The notes beneath the pieces were generated by a model. It had not been told where the DNA came from, did no database searches, and saw only the letters and a program-made list of their open reading frames with translations. From contig CACANV010000004.1 of the NCBI GenBank assembly GCA_902533955.1, positions 1 to 21,693 of the forward strand: a stretch of 21,693 nucleotides of DNA, in the 5' to 3' direction. This stretch comes from an uncultured Pelagibacteraceae bacterium. GTDB taxonomy: Bacteria; Pseudomonadota; Alphaproteobacteria; Pelagibacterales; Pelagibacteraceae. The position numbers were made by a program, and so were the translations under genes. This document shows positions 17,008-21,693 of this stretch, one piece after another (positions within the stretch are counted from its first letter, which is position 1; each line of letters starts with the position of its first letter).

Positions 17008-17610
17008 ATGTCTTCTATTCTACAATCTTTATCAAAAACTGTTCATGTATCTATAGCACTTTCAATAGTGCTTTTTTTAATATTATTTTTTGGTAATGGT
17101 GGTTTTGCATTTGACTTAATATTTTGGAGTTGGTTATTTAGATATATTCATGTTGTAGTTGCTATAATGTGGATAGGGCTATTATGGTATTTTAATTTTG
17201 TGCAAATACCGAGTATGCCTAAAATACCTGACGAGCAGAAACCAGCCATTGGTAAAGTAATCGCCCCTTCTGCTTTATTTTGGTTTAGATGGGCAGCTTT
17301 GCTTACTATAATATCTGGTCTTATTTTAGCTTATTTAAATGGATATGTTCATCAAGCATTAATGCTTGGTATTGGGTCAGGTGGTGGAAAAAACACAGCT
17401 ATTGGTATTGGAATGTGGTTGGGTTTAATTATGGCATTTAATGTTTGGTTTGTAATTTGGCCAAATCAAAAAAGAGCGCTTGGTATAGTAGACTGTGACG
17501 CTGATTTAAAAGCAAAATCTGCTAAAACAGCTATGCTATTTTCAAGAACAAATACTCTTCTATCGTTGCCAATGCTCTTATCGATGGTTGCAGCACAGAA
17601 TTTATATTAA
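17008..17610 (+). CDS. PuuD-like urate hydroxylase-family membrane protein, no cytochrome c domain
   Basis: A 200-residue integral membrane protein with about five hydrophobic segments (roughly 13-30, 38-62, 88-110, 130-152 and 178-198). The stretch WLFRYIHVVVAIMWIGLLW (42-60), followed by FNFVQIPSMPKIP and APSALFWFRWAALLTIISG, matches the membrane part of PuuD-type urate hydroxylases (DUF989). Full-length PuuD carries a C-terminal cytochrome c domain with CxxCH; here the protein ends after the membrane region and no CxxCH exists. His13, His48 and His115 are candidate haem or metal ligands. Short homologues are often left as hypothetical proteins. No purine-catabolism gene is nearby, so a urate role is not supported. 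Its stop abuts that of convergent secF (0 bp). Confidence 0.65.
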   Translation: MSSILQSLSKTVHVSIALSIVLFLILFFGNGGFAFDLIFWSWLFRYIHVVVAIMWIGLLWYFNFVQIPSMPKIPDEQKPAIGKVIAPSALFWFRWAALLTIISGLILAYLNGYVHQALMLGIGSGGGKNTAIGIGMWLGLIMAFNVWFVIWPNQKRALGIVDCDADLKAKSAKTAMLFSRTNTLLSLPMLLSMVAAQNLY

Positions 17611-18504
17611 TCAATCTTTATCTTCTTTAACTATTGTACGATGATTTACTTTTAGAAATACTAGTACTGGATTAGCTATATAAATTGAGGAATAAGTACC
17701 AAACACAACACCTAATATCATAGCCAATGAAAAACCTTTTAAAATTTCTCCACCAAAAAAATAAATAGACAATAATGCAAGAAGGGTTGTTACTGAAGTT
17801 ATAATAGTTCTTGAAAGTGTTTCATTTATAGAAATATTTGTTAATTCAAAAATTTTAATATCAGCATATTTTTTCAAATTTTCTCTTACCCTATCAAAAA
17901 TCACTACAGTGTCATTCATGGAATAACCAACAATAGTTAATACAGCTGCAACAATTGATAAATTGATTTCCAAAGCAAACAATGAAAATACACCTAGAGT
18001 TATAATTACATCATGAAATAAAGCTAAAATTGCTCCTAAACTAAATTGCCATTCAAATCTTATCCAAATATATAAAAGCATTGCACATAAAGATACTGCA
18101 ATTGCAATAACACCTGACTTTAGTAATTCTGAACTAACTTTTGGACCGACATTTTCTACTCTTCTAAAATCAAAATCTTTTAAAGTATTTGATAATTTTT
18201 TTTTGATGTCTTCTATAAATTTAGGATCATTTGAATTTTGTTTTTCAAATTTTACAATAAAATCTGTTTCATTTCCAAATTTTTTTACCGAAACATCTCC
18301 TAAATTCATTTGATTAAAGCTATCTCTTATGAGTGATATATTATTAAAATTCTTAGAAGTTCTAATTTCTATTAATGTTCCACCCTTAAAATCTACTCCA
18401 AAGTTTAAACCTTTAAACATTAGTAATAATAATGAAATAACTATTAATATTATGGAAAATATATTTAATTTTTTATAAAATTTATTAAAAGATATAGTTT
18501 TCAT
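17611..18504 (-). CDS. secF: Protein translocase subunit SecF
   Basis: A 297-residue inner-membrane protein that works with SecD and YajC to pull exported proteins through SecYEG using the proton gradient. It has an N-terminal membrane segment, then GVDFKGGTLIEI at the start of the periplasmic P1-like domain (about residues 30-115), and a five-segment C-terminal block. The conserved VGYSMNDTVVIFDRVREN (about 190-207) includes the Asp/Arg pair of the proton path. Its ATG follows the secD stop directly (0 bp), implying coupled translation. Stops of secF and the PuuD-like gene are adjacent, with no terminator between them. Confidence 0.97.
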   Translation of the reverse strand: MKTISFNKFYKKLNIFSIILIVISLLLLMFKGLNFGVDFKGGTLIEIRTSKNFNNISLIRDSFNQMNLGDVSVKKFGNETDFIVKFEKQNSNDPKFIEDIKKKLSNTLKDFDFRRVENVGPKVSSELLKSGVIAIAVSLCAMLLYIWIRFEWQFSLGAILALFHDVIITLGVFSLFALEINLSIVAAVLTIVGYSMNDTVVIFDRVRENLKKYADIKIFELTNISINETLSRTIITSVTTLLALLSIYFFGGEILKGFSLAMILGVVFGTYSSIYIANPVLVFLKVNHRTIVKEDKD

Positions 18505-20058
18505 TTATATAATATGTTCCTTATCTTTATATTTAATTACGTAAAGAGCAGTAAATAATCTTGCTATAAAATAAACAGAAAATAATGTTGTTAAAATCCC
18601 TACCCCTAATGTGACAGAAAAACCTTTTATAGGACCAGATCCCATAAAAAATAATATAAATGCTGCAATTAAGGTTGTTATATTTGCATCTAAAATTGTT
18701 GTTCTTGATTTCGTGTAGCCAGAGTCAAAAGCTATAATATAATTTTTTTCATTTTTAATTTCTTCTTTAATTCTCTCAAAAATTAAAACATTCGCGTCAA
18801 CAGCCATTCCAACAGTAAGAATTATACCTGCTATACCAGGAAGTGTTAATGTGGCTTCAAATAAGGTAAGAATTCCTATAAGTAAAAATAAGTTAGTTAT
18901 TAAAGCAAAATTAGCAATTAAGCCAAAAATTTTATACTTGTAGATCATAAATAATATGACTAAAACAAATCCTATTAATAATGATAACATTCCTGAATCA
19001 ATAGAATCTTGACCTAAATCAGGACCAACAGTTCTTTCTTCAATTATATTTAATGGTGCTGGCAAAGCTCCAGATCTAAGCAGTAACGCAAGATCAGTAG
19101 CTGATTGAAAAGTGAAATTACCTGAAATTTGTCCATTTCCACCAATAATTGGTTCTTGAACAGATGGTGCACTAATGATTTTTCCATCTAAAACTATAGC
19201 CAATCTTTTACCAACGCCTGTGCTAGTTGCTTTACCAAATTTTTTTGCTCCAACTCTATCCAAACTGAAAGAAACTACTGTTTCATTTGTTTGTGAATTC
19301 ATTGTGGGTTTTGCATCTATTAAATTATCCCCACTAAGAATGATACGTTTACTAACAATAGCTTCTTCTGATCCATCCTCAAAAAATAATTTTTCAGTTC
19401 CAAAAGATTCTTCTGAATTTTGTGTAATAAATTGAAAAGTAAGATTTGCTGTTTTTCCTAATAAAGATTTAATTCTTCCAGGATCGTCTAAGCCTGGCAG
19501 TTCAACCAAGATTCTATTATTACCTCTTTTAAGAATATTTGGTTCGTTAGTACCAACTTCGTCAACCCTTCTTCTTACAATTTCAATGGCCTGGTCTAAA
19601 GAAGAGTTTTTTAATAAAACCAAACCATATCTTGATAAAGTAAGTTTGAAATAATTATTCTCCTCAATAAAATCAAATTGGTGAGATTTATATTGCTGAA
19701 AATAAGGATTAATTTCACTATCATCATCATCAAGTAATTTTATTACTTGGTTTAAATTATCTTTTTTTGATTCAAAAAATATAGAATTATTTTTTATTGA
19801 AAAATTTTTAATAATTAAATTTTTATCCTTAAAAAATCTTTTTAAATCTAAAATTTTACTTTGAAGTTTTTGAGTTATTACAGGTTCATTGTCAATTTCA
19901 AGCAATAGGTATGACCCACCTTGAAGATCTAAGCCAAGATTAATATTTTTTGAAAAAAATTCATCATCAATTTTTATAAAATTTGACACTGCAAAATATG
20001 ATAAAAAAACAGTGAATAAAAAAACTGAAATAATTCTTAATTTTGAAAAGTATAACAC
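18505..20058 (-). CDS. secD: Protein translocase subunit SecD
   Basis: A 517-residue inner-membrane partner of SecF, an RND-type motor for late steps of protein export. It has an N-terminal membrane segment (about 8-27), NLGLDLQGGSYLLLEID, a large periplasmic P1 region containing RRRVDEVGTNEPNILKRG and ILVELPGLDDPGRIKSLLG, then six membrane segments with TVGMAVDANVLIFERIKEE, which holds the proton-path Asp. It is shorter than the 615-residue E. coli protein, as usual in alphaproteobacteria. The start is a GTG at 20058, chosen because it gives the expected short basic N-terminus. It lies 12 bp after yajC and abuts secF. Confidence 0.97.
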   Translation of the reverse strand: MLYFSKLRIISVFLFTVFLSYFAVSNFIKIDDEFFSKNINLGLDLQGGSYLLLEIDNEPVITQKLQSKILDLKRFFKDKNLIIKNFSIKNNSIFFESKKDNLNQVIKLLDDDDSEINPYFQQYKSHQFDFIEENNYFKLTLSRYGLVLLKNSSLDQAIEIVRRRVDEVGTNEPNILKRGNNRILVELPGLDDPGRIKSLLGKTANLTFQFITQNSEESFGTEKLFFEDGSEEAIVSKRIILSGDNLIDAKPTMNSQTNETVVSFSLDRVGAKKFGKATSTGVGKRLAIVLDGKIISAPSVQEPIIGGNGQISGNFTFQSATDLALLLRSGALPAPLNIIEERTVGPDLGQDSIDSGMLSLLIGFVLVILFMIYKYKIFGLIANFALITNLFLLIGILTLFEATLTLPGIAGIILTVGMAVDANVLIFERIKEEIKNEKNYIIAFDSGYTKSRTTILDANITTLIAAFILFFMGSGPIKGFSVTLGVGILTTLFSVYFIARLFTALYVIKYKDKEHII

Positions 20059-20070
20059 TTTAATATAATG

Positions 20071-20355
20071 TTATTTTTTTGTATCAGGAGTAGTAATTAA
20101 ACCTTGTATTCCAGTTGATCTTACAATTTCAACATTAACATTTTCTGAAATTTTAACTTCGACTTTTTCATTATCAATCACTCTTTCAACAATTCCTACA
20201 ATCCCTCCAGAAGTTACAACTTTGTCACCTCTTTTAAGAGCCTCAACCATAGCTTTATGATCTTTAACTTTTTTTTGTTGAGGTCTTATTAAAAAGAAAT
20301 AAAAAATAACAAAAATTAAAATTAAGGGTATAAATTGTCCAATTCCAGCATCCAT
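20071..20355 (-). CDS. yajC: Preprotein translocase accessory subunit YajC
   Basis: A 94-residue inner-membrane protein of the SecDF-YajC complex. It has one N-terminal membrane helix (about 6-24, FIPLILIFVIFYFFLIRPQ) followed by the hallmark RPQQKKVKDH and the cytoplasmic GDKVVTSGGIVGIV SH3-like domain. The gene precedes secD by 12 bp. An AGAGG Shine-Dalgarno stands before the ATG, but it is overlapped by a 7-bp inverted repeat (separate entry). In many alphaproteobacteria surE, pcm and nlpD stand between serS and yajC; here serS is directly upstream. Confidence 0.96.
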   Translation of the reverse strand: MDAGIGQFIPLILIFVIFYFFLIRPQQKKVKDHKAMVEALKRGDKVVTSGGIVGIVERVIDNEKVEVKISENVNVEIVRSTGIQGLITTPDTKK

Positions 20356-20381
20356 AATAACCTCTTTGAGTAATGGTTATT
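20356..20381 (-). promoter_or_regulatory. Hairpin over the yajC ribosome-binding site
   Basis: On the minus strand AATAACC (20381-20375) and GGTTATT (20362-20356) form a perfect 7-bp stem around a 12-base loop and end directly at the yajC ATG. The SD-like AGAGG straddles loop and 3' arm, so folding would mask it. There is no T-run after it, so it is not an intrinsic terminator. The stem is mostly A-U, with two G-C pairs, and would be of modest stability. Confidence 0.5.
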
Positions 20382-20406
20382 TATACTATCTAATATTTAA
20401 AGACAA
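20380..20406 (-). promoter_or_regulatory. Weak candidate promoter for yajC-secD-secF
   Basis: On the minus strand TTGTCT (20406-20401) and TATAAA (20385-20380) are separated by 15 bp, slightly short of optimal. Transcripts from here would begin near 20373 and lack the distal arm of the hairpin, whereas read-through from serS would include it. This is a pattern match only. Confidence 0.3.
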
Positions 20407-20409
20407 CTC

Positions 20410-21669
20410 TTAATTGATAGAAATTTTATCCATATTTCCCATATATGGTTTTAAAACATCTGGAATTATAATTGAACCATCTTCAGTTTGATAATTTTCT
20501 AAAATAGCAATTAGAGTTCTGCCAACTGCTAAACCACTTCCATTTAAAGTTCCAACAAATTCTGTAACATTATCTTTATTTTTATATCTAGCTCTCATAC
20601 GTCTTGCTTGAAAAGTTCCACAAGATGAGCAACTTGAAATTTCTCTATATTTATTTTCAGAAGGAAGCCAAACTTCAATATCATAAGTTTTTTCTGCGCT
20701 AAAACCCATATCTCCAGTACTTAAGATTATTTTTCTATAAGGAAGTTTTAATTCATCTAATATCGAGGTTGCGCAATTTGTCATTCTTTCAAGTTCTTCT
20801 TCACATTTAATATTTTCAACAATACTTACCATTTCAACTTTATAAAACTGATGTTGTCTAATCATGCCCTTTGTATCTTTACCGTAGCTGCCCGCTTCTT
20901 TCCTAAAGCAAGGAGTTGAAGCTACCAATCTCATGGGTAAAGAATTTAAATTTATAATTTGATTTTTCACCATGTTAGTTAGTATAACTTCAGCCGTAGG
21001 TATCAAAAATTTTCTTTCACTTTTTTCATCGATTTTTATCTCAAACTGATCATTTTCAAATTTTGGTAATTGACCTGTTCCAAACATTGTATCAACAGTA
21101 GCCATTAAAGGAGGTGATATTTCTGTATAACCATTTTTTTTAGTATGAGTATCAATCATAAAATTTGAAATGGCTCTTTCTAAAGTTGCAAGTTTATCTT
21201 TTACAAAAACAAATCTTGAACCTGTGGTTTTTGTAGCCAAATCGAAATCTAACATGTTTAATTTTTCACCAATTTGATAATGAGATTTAGGATTAAAGGT
21301 AAATTTTTTTATATGTCCGGATTTTAAGATTTCTTTATTTTCATTTTCATCCTTTCCAATTGGAACTTCTGATAAAGGTAAATTTGGTAAAGATGAAAGA
21401 ATATCATTTAATTTATTGTTTATATTAGACTGTAGTTTGTTTAATTCATCAATTTTTTTTGAAATTTCTTTAGATTTAGAAAACATAGATGAGTCTTTTG
21501 ATTTAGAAATTTTCTTTTTTTCCATTTCAAGATTTTCTATTTTTTGTATAAATTTTCTATTTTCCTGATCTAACTTGATAAGTTCATCAAGATTAATATC
21601 AACATTTCTTGATTCTAAAAGCTTCTTAAATTTATCAAAATTTTTTCTTAACTCTTTAATGTTGTGCAT
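20410..21669 (-). CDS. serS: Seryl-tRNA synthetase
   Basis: A 419-residue class II synthetase that charges tRNA-Ser (a UGA isoacceptor is encoded in this window). Residues about 30-100 are Lys/Glu-rich heptad sequence forming the long antiparallel coiled-coil arm that grips the variable arm of tRNA-Ser. The catalytic domain has LIPTAEVILTN, motif 2 CFRKEAGSYGKDTKGMIRQ with the class II Arg, and motif 3 GSGLAVGRTLIAILE near the C-terminus. The chosen start is ATG 21669, giving MHNIKELRKN, the normal N-terminus; upstream in-frame codons to the window edge are a Lys-rich run. The gene appears complete. yajC follows after 54 bp. Confidence 0.96.
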   Translation of the reverse strand: MHNIKELRKNFDKFKKLLESRNVDINLDELIKLDQENRKFIQKIENLEMEKKKISKSKDSSMFSKSKEISKKIDELNKLQSNINNKLNDILSSLPNLPLSEVPIGKDENENKEILKSGHIKKFTFNPKSHYQIGEKLNMLDFDLATKTTGSRFVFVKDKLATLERAISNFMIDTHTKKNGYTEISPPLMATVDTMFGTGQLPKFENDQFEIKIDEKSERKFLIPTAEVILTNMVKNQIINLNSLPMRLVASTPCFRKEAGSYGKDTKGMIRQHQFYKVEMVSIVENIKCEEELERMTNCATSILDELKLPYRKIILSTGDMGFSAEKTYDIEVWLPSENKYREISSCSSCGTFQARRMRARYKNKDNVTEFVGTLNGSGLAVGRTLIAILENYQTEDGSIIIPDVLKPYMGNMDKISIN

Positions 21670-21693
21670 TTTTTTCTTCTTGCCTTTTTTCAA
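21656..21693 (-). CDS. Possible C-terminal end of an upstream gene (tatC?)
   Basis: In the frame beginning at 21691 the minus strand reads EKRQEEKNAQH and then TAA at 21658-21656, overlapping the serS start by 14 bp. A charged tail of this kind would suit TatC, which precedes serS in many alphaproteobacteria. Only eleven codons are visible, and another frame has a TGA at 21692-21690 that could equally end the upstream gene, so this is weak. Confidence 0.25.
   Translation of the reverse strand, partial: EKRQEEKNAQH

Overview
The window is very AT-rich and tightly packed, with small or negative spacing between genes, few Shine-Dalgarno sequences, and proteins heavy in Lys, Asn and Ile. The gene content and order (rarD-mltB-rlpA-dacC-tmk, recG facing sdhE, ssb-gyrA-coaD-cyclophilin-tgt, ssb diverging from uvrA, serS-yajC-secD-secF) are those of an alphaproteobacterium with a streamlined genome. 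A marine SAR11/Pelagibacterales-type organism fits best. That assignment is an inference from composition and synteny; there is no rRNA here to confirm it. Almost every base is accounted for: no gene-free stretch exceeds 100 bases, and no IS element, prophage or CRISPR array is visible.

Layout. (1) 1-3815, minus strand: a cell-wall operon in which every gene overlaps the next, rarD-type transporter > MltB lytic transglycosylase > RlpA-like/SPOR lipoprotein > DacC D,D-carboxypeptidase > start of tmk (19 codons, cut by the window edge). (2) 3911-4000: tRNA-Ser(UGA). (3) 4011-6944: sdhE (minus) diverging from recG (plus) over 29 bp that carry an (AT)8 run; recG then overlaps the end of a DUF502 membrane protein. 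(4) 6992-7813: M48 metalloprotease lipoprotein. (5) 7817-8777, minus: a very AT-rich accessory methyltransferase-like gene that starts six bases after tRNA-Lys(UUU). (6) 8826-14017, minus: ssb > gyrA > coaD > cyclophilin > tgt. (7) 14100-17610, plus: uvrA and a PuuD-type membrane protein. (8) 17611-21669, minus: serS > yajC > secD > secF.

How the genes work together. Most are housekeeping: peptidoglycan remodelling (MltB, RlpA-like, DacC), DNA repair and topology (RecG, UvrA, SSB, GyrA), protein export (YajC, SecD, SecF), CoA synthesis (CoaD), tRNA charging and modification (SerS, Tgt), and flavinylation of succinate dehydrogenase (SdhE). I do not see a wholly new multi-gene system.

Most unusual observations: a tRNA-guanine transglycosylase in which all four zinc ligands are replaced while the catalytic aspartates remain, at a locus from which queA is missing; a cyclophilin with a signal peptide plus an internal ATG behind an ideal Shine-Dalgarno, suggesting periplasmic and cytoplasmic forms; a protein gene whose start codon would be nearly leaderless after tRNA-Lys processing; an RlpA-like lipoprotein that appears to have lost its catalytic acids; and a hairpin that covers the yajC ribosome-binding site.
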